From Paenibacillus ihumii (GTDB lineage: Bacteria > Bacillota > Bacilli > Paenibacillales > Paenibacillaceae): DNA of 64,000 bases. Within the stretch, counting starts at the first letter, position 1, and each line of letters opens with the position of its first letter. The notes under the pieces were generated by a model. That model ran no database searches, was not told the DNA's origin, and worked only from the letters and a program-made list of their open reading frames with translations. The stretch lies in contig NZ_LN884299.1 of NCBI RefSeq assembly GCF_001403875.1, forward strand, positions 2,542,117 to 2,606,116, in the 5' to 3' direction. Shown here one piece after another: positions 34,348 to 43,549 of this stretch. A program made the translations under genes and the position numbers.

Positions 34348-34935
34348 CTAGCTTTTAGAGAAGGATAGCAGCTTTTTGTTCTTTACGAAGTAATCGATGC
34401 CGGAATAGATCGTGATCAGCGTAGCGGCCCAAATCGCGATTTCATCGAACGGAATGTTAAGCCATTCAAACGGAAAATTGTTCAGAAGAAGCACCGAGAT
34501 GGCAATGATCTGAGCAATGGTCTTGGCTTTGCCCCATTTGCTCGCCGCGATCACCGATCCCTCCAGCAACGCAATCTCCCTCAGTCCCGTCACAGCAAAC
34601 TCCCGGCTGATGATAATAATCGCAATAATCGCTTCGATCTCGCCCATGGCGACGAGCGCTACAAGCACAGCGGCAACCAGCAGCTTATCCGCAAGCGGAT
34701 CAAGCAGCTTGCCGAGATTGGTGACCATATTATGCTTGCGGGCAATATATCCGTCGATGCCGTCCGTGCTGGCAGCCACGATGAACAATAATGCTCCGAT
34801 CAACTGGTTTACAGGCAGCGTATATCCTCCCAACGATAATTCATATGACCACCACTGGAAATCCACCAGCAGGAACACAAGCATGACCGGAATCATGAAT
34901 ATTCGGGCAATGGTTATGCGATTGGGTAAGTTCAA
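34348..34935 (-). CDS. pgsA: CDP-diacylglycerol-glycerol-3-phosphate 3-phosphatidyltransferase
   Basis: The 195-aa membrane enzyme has the CDP-alcohol phosphotransferase motif D-G-x2-D-G-x2-A-R-x8-G-x3-D-x3-D at TDGIDGYIARKHNMVTNLGK onward and several membrane helices. It makes phosphatidylglycerophosphate, the precursor of phosphatidylglycerol. The start codon is TTG, overlapping the rimO stop as TTGA, with GGGGAGGGTG upstream, so translation is coupled to rimO. Confidence 0.95.
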   Translation of the reverse strand: MNLPNRITIARIFMIPVMLVFLLVDFQWWSYELSLGGYTLPVNQLIGALLFIVAASTDGIDGYIARKHNMVTNLGKLLDPLADKLLVAAVLVALVAMGEIEAIIAIIIISREFAVTGLREIALLEGSVIAASKWGKAKTIAQIIAISVLLLNNFPFEWLNIPFDEIAIWAATLITIYSGIDYFVKNKKLLSFSKS

Positions 34936-36260
34936 AGGACACCCTCCCCAGACATATCGTATTCATAAGCATGCGTAATTCGCACCTTGGCCATTTCCCC
35001 GATGCCGACCGGACAATTCGTCACGTACACCTCTCCGTCGATTTCCGGTGCATCATATTGCGAACGTCCGATGTAGACATCGCTGCGCCCGTCATAGCGT
35101 TCCACCAGCACATCCAGCACTTGGCCGACGAACTTGCCGGCATTCTGGTTGGACACCTCGCGCTGAATTTCCATCAGCGTATTGGCGCGCCACTCTTTCA
35201 CCTCTTCCGCAACTTGATCCGGCAGCCTAGAAGCAGGCGTATCCTCTTCCTTCGAATAAGTGAAGACGCCGAGCCGGTCGAACTTGATTTCCCTTACAAA
35301 ATCGCACAGTCTTTCGAAATCCTCTTCCGTTTCCCCCGGAAATCCGACGATCAGCGAGGTGCGGAGAGAGACATTCGGAATGCGCGAACGAATTTTGGCG
35401 ATCAACTCGCGAATATCGCGGTTCCGTCCGGGGCGGCGCATCCGCTTCAGCACCGCATCCTCGCTATGCTGCAGCGGCATATCGACATATTTGCAAATCT
35501 TTGGATTCGTCGCGATCGTCTCGATCAATTCGTCGGTGAAAAAGCCCGGATAAGCGTAATGAAGCCGTACCCACTCGATGCCTTCAACCTCCGCTACCCT
35601 GTTCATCAGCTCAGCCAGCTTATACTCGCCATAGAGATCCGTACCGTAGTTGGTCGAATCCTGTGCGATCAGACTGATCTCCTTCACCCCTTGCGAGGCC
35701 ATAAGCTTCACTTCAGCGATAATTGATTCAATCGAGCGGCTGCGGAAGTTCCCGCGCATGATCGGAATGCTGCAGAACGTGCAATTGTTATCGCAGCCTT
35801 CCGCGATTTTGACATATGTAGTATATTTGGCCGTCGATACCTTGCGAGGCAGCACCTCTTCATAATTAAACACCGGATTGCCGACTTGAATCGGTTTCTT
35901 GCCCTTCAGCGCTTCATCGACAATTTGATTGATATTATAGAAATCCCCGGTTCCGACAATACCGTCAATTTCGGGCATTTCCTCCATTAAAGCCTGCTTA
36001 TAGCGCTGCGTTAAACAGCCGGAAACAATCAGCGCCTTCAAGTTGCCCGTCTGCTTCAAATCCGCCAAATCCAGAATCGTGTTTACGGATTCTTCCTTGG
36101 CAGCATCAATGAATCCGCAGGTATTAACGATAATAACTGTGGCCTCTTCCCGATCCTCTACGAGGCGATAGCCCCTCTGATCGATCAGCCCCGACATAAT
36201 TTCCGAGTCCACCAAATTTTTCTCACAACCGAGTGTCACGATGTTCACTTTTTCCGTCAT
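34932..36260 (-). CDS. rimO: Ribosomal protein S12 methylthiotransferase RimO-like
   Basis: A methylthiotransferase of 442 aa with N-terminal cysteines (VTLGCEKNLVDSE, VNTCGFIDAA), the radical-SAM motif CDNNCTFC near 156 and a TRAM domain at the C-terminus. The EKN and GFID variants place it with RimO rather than MiaB. RimO methylthiolates an aspartate of S12. The ATG at 36260 is preceded by GGGGGATACTGCAT. It heads the rimO-pgsA-cinA unit. Confidence 0.92.
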   Translation of the reverse strand: MTEKVNIVTLGCEKNLVDSEIMSGLIDQRGYRLVEDREEATVIIVNTCGFIDAAKEESVNTILDLADLKQTGNLKALIVSGCLTQRYKQALMEEMPEIDGIVGTGDFYNINQIVDEALKGKKPIQVGNPVFNYEEVLPRKVSTAKYTTYVKIAEGCDNNCTFCSIPIMRGNFRSRSIESIIAEVKLMASQGVKEISLIAQDSTNYGTDLYGEYKLAELMNRVAEVEGIEWVRLHYAYPGFFTDELIETIATNPKICKYVDMPLQHSEDAVLKRMRRPGRNRDIRELIAKIRSRIPNVSLRTSLIVGFPGETEEDFERLCDFVREIKFDRLGVFTYSKEEDTPASRLPDQVAEEVKEWRANTLMEIQREVSNQNAGKFVGQVLDVLVERYDGRSDVYIGRSQYDAPEIDGEVYVTNCPVGIGEMAKVRITHAYEYDMSGEGVL

Positions 36261-36344
36261 ATGCAGTATCCCCCATTGAAATTAACCGATATACCCGTTT
36301 TTCCCTACAAGTATAAGCTTTATGAATATCCCCTGTCAAAAACG

Positions 36345-36386
36345 TGCAAAGGTCTCTCACCGCGCTGAACCACGCGGCGAAAGACC
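36345..36386 (-). terminator. Terminator of yajQ
   Basis: GGTCTTTCGCCGCG and CGCGGTGAGAGACC pair with two mismatches around an 8-base loop; the minus-strand T-tract is broken (TTTGCACGTTTTT). Confidence 0.6.
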
Positions 36387-36400
36387 AGCATTAGGAACGA

Positions 36401-36892
36401 TTATTTGAAGTTGGTAAATTGCAAATCCAGCGATAGATCGCCTTTGCGAAGCATCTGCATCACCTGCTGCAAATCATCCTTGCTCTTTCCGGTAACCCGA
36501 ATTTGGTCGCCTTGTATTTGGCTCTTCACCTTCAATTTGGAGTCGCGAATCATGACGTTGATTTTCTTCGCGTTCTCCGAATCGATGCCCTGCTTCAGCT
36601 TAATACGCTGACGTACGGTTCCGAGAGAGGCCGGCTCTACTTTGCCATAATCCAGGTTCTTGACCGGCAGCCCTCTCTTGATCATTTTCGACTGCAGAAT
36701 GTCAATGACAGCCCCCAGCTTGTACTCATCGTCCGAGACGATAACCAATTCATCCTTTTCGACCTTAAGCTCGCTCTTGCTCCCTTTGAAGTCATAACGA
36801 TTGGCAATTTCCCGCTCCGTCTGGTCAATTGCGTTCGTGAGCTCCTGCATGTCCATTTTGGAGACAATATCAAATGAGTTTTCAGAAGCCAT
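36401..36892 (-). CDS. YajQ family nucleotide-binding protein
   Basis: The 163-aa protein matches the YajQ family over its length (SFDIVSKMDMQELTNAIDQT, GSKSELKVEKDELVIVS, VTGKSKDDLQQVMQML). Relatives bind nucleic acids or cyclic di-GMP; the role in this group is unsettled. RBS GAAAGGGCGGAG precedes the ATG. It is a single-gene unit between rodZ and rimO. Confidence 0.9.
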   Translation of the reverse strand: MASENSFDIVSKMDMQELTNAIDQTEREIANRYDFKGSKSELKVEKDELVIVSDDEYKLGAVIDILQSKMIKRGLPVKNLDYGKVEPASLGTVRQRIKLKQGIDSENAKKINVMIRDSKLKVKSQIQGDQIRVTGKSKDDLQQVMQMLRKGDLSLDLQFTNFK

Positions 36893-37011
36893 AACTCTCC
36901 GCCCTTTCCTGTTTGCTTATCTCTATTAATTATATGTAAACCTATTGACAAAGTCCAACCTGCTGGATGGAACCCCTTTAGGTAACCACTATGATGATAC
37001 GCCATGCATGA

Positions 37012-37054
37012 CAAAAAAGCGTTCTTCGGGCCATTTCACCGCCCAAAAAACGCT
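37012..37054 (-). terminator. Terminator of rodZ
   Basis: AGCGTT/AACGCT and GGGC/GCCC pairs form the stem (37018-37031 with 37041-37054); on the minus strand TTTTTTG follows. The rest of the 36893-37227 gap holds nothing I can assign; the terminator sits unusually far (170 bases) from the rodZ stop. Confidence 0.75.
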
Positions 37055-37227
37055 AATGATGATTTTGTGTCAGCTATCCGGTCTATACGCTTGACAGCTC
37101 TGCATTCTAAACACTTAAATACCGAGAGCATGCGGAAGAAGCAAACAAGTCAAGCCGCAGCCCCATGCACTCGGCATTAAAAGCATAATTGATAAAGCGA
37201 GACAATAATCCCCCCGCACAGAGCAAA

Positions 37228-38256
37228 CTATTCTATGCTGGTATTCGCAGTGCCCGCTTCACCGTCTGCACCGTCTGCACCGGCTTGAGCACCGGTCTCC
37301 ATGTTCAGCTGGATTTTAGAAGTATTCTTGCCATCATCCACAACCTGGCCAGCTACGGTAATTTGCGTATTCGCGGAAGCGCCCGATTTGATATACATCC
37401 CCTCAGGACCGAGCTCATAAGTCAAAACATCCCCCTCGGACGTATTGTCAAAATACAGCTTCTCGCCGCCTTTGCCGCCCTTATACACTTCAACCCAGCT
37501 CGTACCGGTTGCATTGATTACGACCGGTACCGGCTGTCCGCCAGGATTGATAACCTTGAAATTCGTCGTGCTTCCGCTCTTGCCGTCTGGCTGGACGATG
37601 ATCTCCCCGCCCGTTCCGGTTCCAGCACCATCGTCATTTAAACCGTTATTCGAACCGTTGTCCGTACCGTCCGGCGTCGCGGAATCCGTCTGGTTCTCAT
37701 TGTTGTCTGAAGGAGAATTGCCTGCGCCCGGCTGCTGGTTCGAATCCTTATCCTTCGCCCCCCCGTTAGAAGCTCCGTTCTGGCTCTTGTCGCCTTGCTT
37801 TCCCGGGTTCTCTGATTGGGTCAATTTCGTCGAATCCGTCTCATTGTTCTTATCCGCACTTGGATTCTTGCCCCAAACCGTAAAATACATATAAATGACA
37901 ACCAAAATTAGAATTGCAAAAGACCACATCAGCGCTGTGGACATCCATTTTGAATTTCGCACCGGGGTTTGTCTGCTGCGGCGCTTCTGCAGTACGGGTT
38001 CCATCGTCTGCTCCACCTGGGGAGCCGGAACATCCTGACGATGCTCGTTAAGCAGCTCATCTGCGTCAACTCCAACCGTTTCAGCATATGTCTTTATAAA
38101 GGCCCGCACATAAAAACTTCCCGGCAACACTTTATAATCTCCCGCTTCGATGGCTTCCAAGTATCTTTTGCGAATTTTTGTCATATCTTGTACATCATCC
38201 AGTGACAAGCCTCTGGCAAGGCGGGCTTCCTTTAGCTGCTGGCCCAAATTCGACAC
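37228..38256 (-). CDS. rodZ: RodZ/YmfM-like cell-shape protein
   Basis: An N-terminal helix-turn-helix (LGQQLKEARLARGLSLDDVQ, about 1-70) is followed by a membrane helix (MWSFAILILVVIYMYFTVW near 110-128), a low-complexity linker rich in Asn, Asp, Gly and Ser (about 130-225), and a C-terminal DUF4115 domain (WVEVYKGGKGGEKLYFDNT). RodZ links MreB to the membrane. AGGAGGTGAT overlaps the ATG at 38262, so I prefer the GTG at 38256, eight bases after the site. It is monocistronic here. Confidence 0.88.
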   Translation of the reverse strand: MSNLGQQLKEARLARGLSLDDVQDMTKIRKRYLEAIEAGDYKVLPGSFYVRAFIKTYAETVGVDADELLNEHRQDVPAPQVEQTMEPVLQKRRSRQTPVRNSKWMSTALMWSFAILILVVIYMYFTVWGKNPSADKNNETDSTKLTQSENPGKQGDKSQNGASNGGAKDKDSNQQPGAGNSPSDNNENQTDSATPDGTDNGSNNGLNDDGAGTGTGGEIIVQPDGKSGSTTNFKVINPGGQPVPVVINATGTSWVEVYKGGKGGEKLYFDNTSEGDVLTYELGPEGMYIKSGASANTQITVAGQVVDDGKNTSKIQLNMETGAQAGADGADGEAGTANTSIE

Positions 38257-38270
38257 GTCCATCACCTCCT

Positions 38271-38636
38271 GCAATGATTGAAAAAATTTATATTTGAAAT
38301 TGAAAATACAATTTGTAATAAAATGCCGTTCGGTACATTAACGAATTCGGGGGTTGAATTGTTACGCTTAAAGCCAACCAAATTATCCTGCGTACTATTT
38401 CACCAAAAAAAGACGACCAGTAACGCCATCTTTCATCGCCATACTCAAAAAGACCTACGAATTTATGTACCACTTCGCCAAATCCCTTAGAAGTTACTTA
38501 TTCGACAAAATAGGTCATTATTCCTGCATTTGTGGATATGAACGGTGAAAAGTTTGCAGAAATTCAGCGAACAATAACAATACGTGTTTTATGATATATA
38601 AAATATTTTCGAAAGGCAAGCGGCTGTATAAAATGG
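38271..38636. other. AT-rich intergenic region upstream of rodZ, no gene
   Basis: About 370 bases between rodZ and the DUF3243 terminator hold no ORF with a ribosome site or recognisable product. It presumably contains the rodZ promoter; candidates such as TTACAA followed by AT-rich -10-like sequence are not decisive. Confidence 0.5.
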
Positions 38637-38640
38637 TAGA

Positions 38641-38665
38641 AAAGCTCCCCATTACAGGGAGCTTT
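38641..38665 (-). terminator. Terminator of the DUF3243 gene
   Basis: AAAGCTCCC and GGGAGCTTT form a perfect 9-bp stem; on the minus strand TTTTCT follows. Confidence 0.8.
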
Positions 38666-38677
38666 GCCTTTCGCGAA

Positions 38678-38932
38678 CTATGCGTTTTCCTTAGCCAATT
38701 TCACCATCAGCCGGGCGATCGTCTTGCGTTCCTCTTCATTGCCGACATCCCACAGCTCTTTCAGGGCGCGGTTAGAAGCATTCTGAGGGTCGATCTTCTC
38801 ATCCAGGAAGCCGCCGATTTCGTAGGCAAGGTGAGAGATGGCCTCGTCGCTAAGACCAGATCTTTCCGCATGTTTGACGCGTTCACCCAAGAATTTTTTC
38901 CAGGTATCAAAATTTTTGAGTACTGTTGACAT
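38678..38932 (-). CDS. DUF3243 protein, YmfJ-like, 84 aa
   Basis: A small acidic helical protein (TVLKNFDTWKKFLGERVKHA, then RTIARLMVKLAKENA-like end) of the DUF3243 family, called YmfJ in B. subtilis, where it sits in the same ymf cluster. Function unknown. The ATG at 38932 has GAGGAGG upstream. It follows ymfI by about 140 bases. Confidence 0.88.
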   Translation of the reverse strand: MSTVLKNFDTWKKFLGERVKHAERSGLSDEAISHLAYEIGGFLDEKIDPQNASNRALKELWDVGNEEERKTIARLMVKLAKENA

Positions 38933-39074
38933 GTTAAATCCTCCTCGCTTGAACGTTAGATTTAAAATCAACAGTCGTAATATGCGATGAATCCAGCATC
39001 TTTATTCGTCCAACCGCTCCCTGAGCCCCGGCCATTCCTTGGTTTATCAGTCAAATCCGGACATGTCAGCAATA

Positions 39075-39842
39075 TTAAGTCAGCCAGCCCCCGTTAGGAC
39101 TAATAATTTGTCCCGTGATATAGCCCGATTCCGGAAGGGCAAGAAAATACACCAAGGAGGCGATCTCCTCCGGCGAAGCCAGTCTCCCCGCCGGAATTTC
39201 CTCCTCCAGCATCCGGATTTCCTCAGCCGCAAAGCGCTCCATCATATCCGTTCTCACGGCCCCAGGAGCGACCGCATTGACCGTAACGCAGGATGGGGCC
39301 AGTTCTTTGGCCAGCGCCTTCGTGAAGGCATTTACGCCCCCCTTGGCGGCCGAATACACCGCTTCGCAAGCCCCGCCGGAAATTCCCCATACCGAGGAGA
39401 CGTTGATGATTCGTCCGAACCTCTGGTGTATCATATAAGGCATAAATGCTTGGCTGCATAAAAATACGCTTTTCAAATTGACGTCCATCACTTCATCCCA
39501 CTGCTCTTCGGATACGTCGGACAGCAAGCCGTAATGAGAAATGCCTGCATTATTCACCAGAATATCCGGCTTAAGGTCACGGCCCTCCAGTTTCTCCTTC
39601 ATCCGGTAAATCTCCTCGCGGCTTCGAAGATCAGCGTTGACCGTGTATACCTTAGCCCCCAGCTCAAGGCACTTTCTGGCCACCTCATTCGCTGCTTCGT
39701 GCGATTTCATGTAGTGAATGACAATATTCATGCCGACCGCCGCAAAGCGGAGGGCGATCTCGGCGCCGATGCCCCGGCTCGCCCCCGTAATCAGCACAGT
39801 CATATCCCCAATGCACTTATCAATCCCATGATGATTGTTCAT
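39075..39842 (-). CDS. ymfI: SDR oxidoreductase YmfI, EF-P 5-aminopentanone reductase
   Basis: A classical short-chain dehydrogenase of 255 aa: cofactor motif TGASRGIGAEIA near 20, NNAG near 97, catalytic Ser-Tyr-Lys in VSSVWGISGGACEAVYSAAK near 148-166. In B. subtilis YmfI reduces 5-aminopentanone on Lys32 of elongation factor P to 5-aminopentanol. The same position after two M16 genes (ymfF, ymfH) supports orthology. Its start is 4 bases after the ymfH stop, so it is probably coupled. Confidence 0.85.
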   Translation of the reverse strand: MNNHHGIDKCIGDMTVLITGASRGIGAEIALRFAAVGMNIVIHYMKSHEAANEVARKCLELGAKVYTVNADLRSREEIYRMKEKLEGRDLKPDILVNNAGISHYGLLSDVSEEQWDEVMDVNLKSVFLCSQAFMPYMIHQRFGRIINVSSVWGISGGACEAVYSAAKGGVNAFTKALAKELAPSCVTVNAVAPGAVRTDMMERFAAEEIRMLEEEIPAGRLASPEEIASLVYFLALPESGYITGQIISPNGGWLT

Positions 39843-39845
39843 TCT

Positions 39846-41126
39846 TTACGGACTAACGACGAGCGATACCGCTAGCTGATTCCAATCAATATGCTCGCGC
39901 AGCCGGTTGTTCACCTCTTCCAAGGTCATGGATTCATAAATCGGTAATACGGAGAACAGATCCTGACCACGGAACCGATAACGGGTAAATTCATGAGCAA
40001 TGTTCTCTGGAGAATTCAGCATGCGCAAATAGCCGCCGATCTTCTTCTTGCGAGCCCGTTCAAAGTCGTCGCTCTCGAACCCGGTGGTCAAAACGGCCTT
40101 AATGTCCTCTGTAACGATCTCCAGAAGGCGCTCAGGATCCTTGGTGTCCCCGCCGATCGTCGAGAAGGCATAGTTCGGGTTGCTGTTATATTCATGGCCG
40201 AAGCCGTCTGAAATAAGATCCATGTCATACAGCTTCTGATACAGCTTCGTGCTGGTGCCGATCAGGAGCTCCAGAGCCAGCTTGGTTGCAAGGTCCCGTC
40301 GCAGCAGAGCCTCGCCCGTAACTCCAAGCTTCGTCTCTTTAAATCCGAACAGGCATTTCGGCAGAGAGACCGGAAGCTTGATGACTTTCCGTTTCTCATG
40401 AACCTCTGCCGGCTCTGCATCGAACAGCCGTTGAATATTCCCCTGGGGCTTATAGTTTTTCTTGGCCTGGTTGCTCCGCACCAGCGAGAATACCTCCTCC
40501 GGCTCAATCCCGCCCACCACGAACAAGAGCATATTGCTCGGATGGTAAAAGGTTTTATAGCAAGTATACAGCGTCTCTTTCGTAATGGTTCCGATGGATT
40601 CCACCGTACCCGCGATATCGATGTGGACGGGGTGAACGGCATACATCGCCTCGATCAGACCGAAATATACGCGCCAGTCAGGATTGTCCTGGTACATGCC
40701 GATTTCCTGGCCGATGATCCCCTTCTCTTTCTCCACATTCTGATCCGTGAAGTAAGGATTCTGTACAAAATTGACGAGGGTCTCCAAATTTTCCATGAGA
40801 TTCTCGGTCGCGGAGAACAAATAAACGGTTTGGTCAAAGCTTGTAAAGGCATTCGCGGAGGCTCCCAAAGAAGCGAATTTGGCAAAAATATCGCCCTCCG
40901 GCTCCTCGAACATTTTATGCTCCAAGAAGTGAGCGATTCCGTCAGGAACCTTTGTCTCGGCTTCGCCCTCCACCTGAAAATGATTGTCAATCGATCCGTA
41001 CTTGGTAGAGAAGGTGGCATACGTCTTCTGGAACCCCGGCTTCGGAAGCACATACACCTGCAGGCCGTTGTCCATCGTCTCCCGGTATACCGTCTCTCTC
41101 AGTCGTTCATGCGTGATGACTTCCAT
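39846..41126 (-). CDS. ymfH: M16 zinc peptidase YmfH-like
   Basis: The 426-aa insulinase-family protein has the inverted zinc motif HFLEH near 66 and the distal Glu region (EKEKGIIGQEI near 137), so it should be catalytically active. B. subtilis YmfH pairs with YmfF. Substrate unknown; related pairs process peptides. AAGGAGG precedes the ATG, which is 3 bases after the ymfF stop. Confidence 0.9.
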   Translation of the reverse strand: MEVITHERLRETVYRETMDNGLQVYVLPKPGFQKTYATFSTKYGSIDNHFQVEGEAETKVPDGIAHFLEHKMFEEPEGDIFAKFASLGASANAFTSFDQTVYLFSATENLMENLETLVNFVQNPYFTDQNVEKEKGIIGQEIGMYQDNPDWRVYFGLIEAMYAVHPVHIDIAGTVESIGTITKETLYTCYKTFYHPSNMLLFVVGGIEPEEVFSLVRSNQAKKNYKPQGNIQRLFDAEPAEVHEKRKVIKLPVSLPKCLFGFKETKLGVTGEALLRRDLATKLALELLIGTSTKLYQKLYDMDLISDGFGHEYNSNPNYAFSTIGGDTKDPERLLEIVTEDIKAVLTTGFESDDFERARKKKIGGYLRMLNSPENIAHEFTRYRFRGQDLFSVLPIYESMTLEEVNNRLREHIDWNQLAVSLVVSP

Positions 41127-41129
41127 CCG

Positions 41130-42410
41130 CTACGCCTCCTTCTTCCCTGTCAAAAAGTAAATCGTGTCGAGCTCAACCGAATTGGCGACGCGAACGACGT
41201 CCTCCGGCGTAATGGCTTCTATCTGGCGAAGCAGCTCCTCGACCGGGCGTTCCCGGCCGGACAGTACCCGATTAAAGTCGTACGCAACGATGTCAAATGC
41301 GGAGTCCTGCATTTCCAGCAAGGTGTTGCGAAGCATCGCCTTCGTCTGCGACATTTCCAGCTCGCTGATTTGCCCGTCCCGCAGGCTCGCCAGCTGGGCT
41401 TTAATAATTTCAAGCGCTTTACTGTAATTTGCGATTTCGATCCCCGATTGAATCGAGATGATCCCCTTATGGCCATCGAATCTTGAAGCGGCATAATAAG
41501 CCAGGCTTTCCTTCTCCCGAACGTTAATGAACAGCTTGGAGTGCGGATAGCTGCCAAGAATGCCGTTATACAACAGAGCGGCCGCATATTGGTCATCACC
41601 ATACGTCACCGGAATGCGAAGGCCCATATTCAGCTTGCCCTGGTTCACATCTAGCACCTCTTCCACGACGCGGACGTCGCCCCCCGCTGCCTCGCTCTTT
41701 ACCGGCACATATACAGGAGAGCTGGAACGGCCTAAGGTGAAGTGCTGCTCTACAAGCTCCTGCACCTCTGCCAGAGTCGTGTCACCAACGACATACAGGT
41801 CTAGGTTCGCCTGCTGCAGCCACTGCTGGAACGCCTCATACAGCGAAGCTGGAGTGATTCCATCCAGATCCTTGCGCTGTCCGAGGGGATGAAGGCGATA
41901 AGGATCACCGCGGAACATTTCCTCCATGCAGCGCTCGGCGGCATAGCGGATTTTATCGTTGATGATCGCCTCCAGCTTCTTGCGTACCGTCTCCCGCTCC
42001 GAATTCACGTAAGCTTCCCGGAACACCCCATTTTCGGTCACGGGTTTCGTAACGACCTCGCCGAGGAAGGAGAAGGTCTTGTGCAGCAAAGAATCGCTGC
42101 TGGACACAAATTCATCGTTAATCGTGTCCACGCGGAACTGGATAATTTGATAATTCCCGCGCTTATATACATCGAAGCCGAAGCCTGCACCATATAGATG
42201 CTCCAGCTGCTTGCGAAATTGAATCGTCTCCGGATAAGAGACTGTTCCCCGTCGCAGTACGAAAGGGGTAAGCGCCGCCGTTGTCACTGTCTCTTCATTC
42301 AACGGAATACCTGCGTAGAGCGATACGGCGAAGGTTTTGAATCTGGTCGTCGGCAGGACGTGGATCCTGATATGCCCGACACTGCCCCGTTCAAATACAG
42401 TTTTATTCAA
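41130..42410 (-). CDS. ymfF: M16 family protein YmfF-like, lacking the zinc motif
   Basis: An M16-fold protein of 426 aa, the same length as B. subtilis YmfF. Where active relatives carry HxxEH it has no such motif (TTAALTPFVLRRGTVSYPET), so it is probably the non-catalytic partner of YmfH, like the alpha subunit of mitochondrial processing peptidase. The start is TTG at 42410 (NKTVFERG), eight bases after AAAGGAG; an upstream ATG frame lacks such a site. First gene of the ymfF-ymfH-ymfI unit. Confidence 0.88.
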   Translation of the reverse strand: MNKTVFERGSVGHIRIHVLPTTRFKTFAVSLYAGIPLNEETVTTAALTPFVLRRGTVSYPETIQFRKQLEHLYGAGFGFDVYKRGNYQIIQFRVDTINDEFVSSSDSLLHKTFSFLGEVVTKPVTENGVFREAYVNSERETVRKKLEAIINDKIRYAAERCMEEMFRGDPYRLHPLGQRKDLDGITPASLYEAFQQWLQQANLDLYVVGDTTLAEVQELVEQHFTLGRSSSPVYVPVKSEAAGGDVRVVEEVLDVNQGKLNMGLRIPVTYGDDQYAAALLYNGILGSYPHSKLFINVREKESLAYYAASRFDGHKGIISIQSGIEIANYSKALEIIKAQLASLRDGQISELEMSQTKAMLRNTLLEMQDSAFDIVAYDFNRVLSGRERPVEELLRQIEAITPEDVVRVANSVELDTIYFLTGKKEA

Positions 42411-42489
42411 AATAAAAACTCCTTTACAAGAGACTGTCATATCTGCACTTGCAACCTCAAATAAATTTAGTTCCATTCTATACCATGGC

Positions 42490-42527
42490 AAAGTAAAGAA
42501 GCAACCCGATCCCATGAGGGGCTGCTT
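42490..42527 (-). terminator. Terminator of the SleB-like gene
   Basis: GAAGCA/TGCTTC with CCC/GGG inner pairs (42498-42507 with 42518-42527); on the minus strand TTTACTTTG follows. Confidence 0.65.
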
Positions 42528-42543
42528 CCTGCCAAACCATTAT

Positions 42544-43377
42544 TTACATGCAGAAAATATGCTTTCCGATCGTTTTAACCTGGGGACGAGACCAGATCCA
42601 TTTCGATGTCGCCGTCTCCGGATTAAAGTAATACAGACAGCCGCCGGTGGGGTCCCAGCCGTTCAATGCCTGCTGTACCGCTTTCTTTGCACTCTCGTTC
42701 GGTTCAAGCCAGATTTGGCCGTCAGCGACCGCGGTAAAGGCGAGCGGCTCGAAAATAACGCCAGATACCGTATTTGGGAAGCTCGGGGACTTCACGCGGT
42801 TGAGGATGACCGCTGCCACGGCAACTTGTCCCTCAAAAGGTTCCCCGCGGGCTTCGCCGTATACAGCATTAGCCATGATTTTCAGATCATTGGCCGATAG
42901 TCCCATCGCGTTTCCGGAAGATAAATCTGCCGACGTGTTGCCTTCGGCCTGCTCGGGCGCACTCTCTGCCCCCTTATTCGCTCCGGTCTCGCCAGTAGCA
43001 TATTCCATGCCCGGCTTCCATTCCTTCGTGGCATTGTAAAGCTTCAGCTTCGTTTTCGGTCCGGCCAAACCATCGACCGGCATGCCAAACTCCGACTGGA
43101 ACCATTTGAGGGATTCCAGTGTCTTTGGACCGAAATAACTATCGAGCTTGCCATGATAAAATCCTAGAAAACCCAGCCGGCCTTGAAGCTCATAGACATC
43201 TGTTCCAAAAGCGCCATACTGGATCACCTGTTCGCTGAATACGGGAAGGGAAGATTTCGGCTCCTCGCTTCTTTCCGCCATAACGGGCGTGATATTCCAA
43301 AGCCGATATGCTCCAAACAACGCCCCGCATAAAAGCAGCACTAAACCGGTAGCAAACCATATTCTCGATTTTTTCAT
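42544..43377 (-). CDS. SleB-like cell wall hydrolase with peptidoglycan-binding domain
   Basis: An N-terminal signal anchor (IWFATGLVLLLCGALFGAY), a PG_binding_1 domain (about 55-115; LQGRLGFLGFYHGKLDSYFG), a low-complexity linker and a C-terminal hydrolase_2 domain (about 160-277; ANAVYGEARGEPFEGQVAVA with the catalytic Glu, YYFNPETATSKW). This is the layout of the spore cortex-lytic enzyme SleB. The usual partner gene ypeB is not adjacent, so either YpeB is elsewhere or this is a paralogue. It is a single-gene unit between ftsK and ymfF. Confidence 0.85.
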   Translation of the reverse strand: MKKSRIWFATGLVLLLCGALFGAYRLWNITPVMAERSEEPKSSLPVFSEQVIQYGAFGTDVYELQGRLGFLGFYHGKLDSYFGPKTLESLKWFQSEFGMPVDGLAGPKTKLKLYNATKEWKPGMEYATGETGANKGAESAPEQAEGNTSADLSSGNAMGLSANDLKIMANAVYGEARGEPFEGQVAVAAVILNRVKSPSFPNTVSGVIFEPLAFTAVADGQIWLEPNESAKKAVQQALNGWDPTGGCLYYFNPETATSKWIWSRPQVKTIGKHIFCM

Positions 43378-43484
43378 CGTTTAGCTCTACCTTTCTTTTG
43401 TGGATTAACATAGATGGATGACATTATTATGACTACTGCCTCCCCTTCCTATGCACCCTAAAAAGAAACCTTTGCCTGAGAACA

Positions 43485-43526
43485 GCAAAATAAAACGGCA
43501 GACCCTTGTCCATCAAGGATCTGCCG
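43485..43526 (-). terminator. Terminator of ftsK
   Basis: CGGCAGA/TCTGCCG and inner CCTTG/CAAGG pairs form a strong stem (43496-43508 with 43514-43526); on the minus strand TTTTATTTT follows. Confidence 0.85.
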
Positions 43527-43549
43527 CTTATGATTTACTGCTTGAGCTG

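Noticed and set aside
40398..41486. 362-codon open frame antisense to ymfH/ymfF
   Set aside because: Shadow of two well-supported M16 genes.
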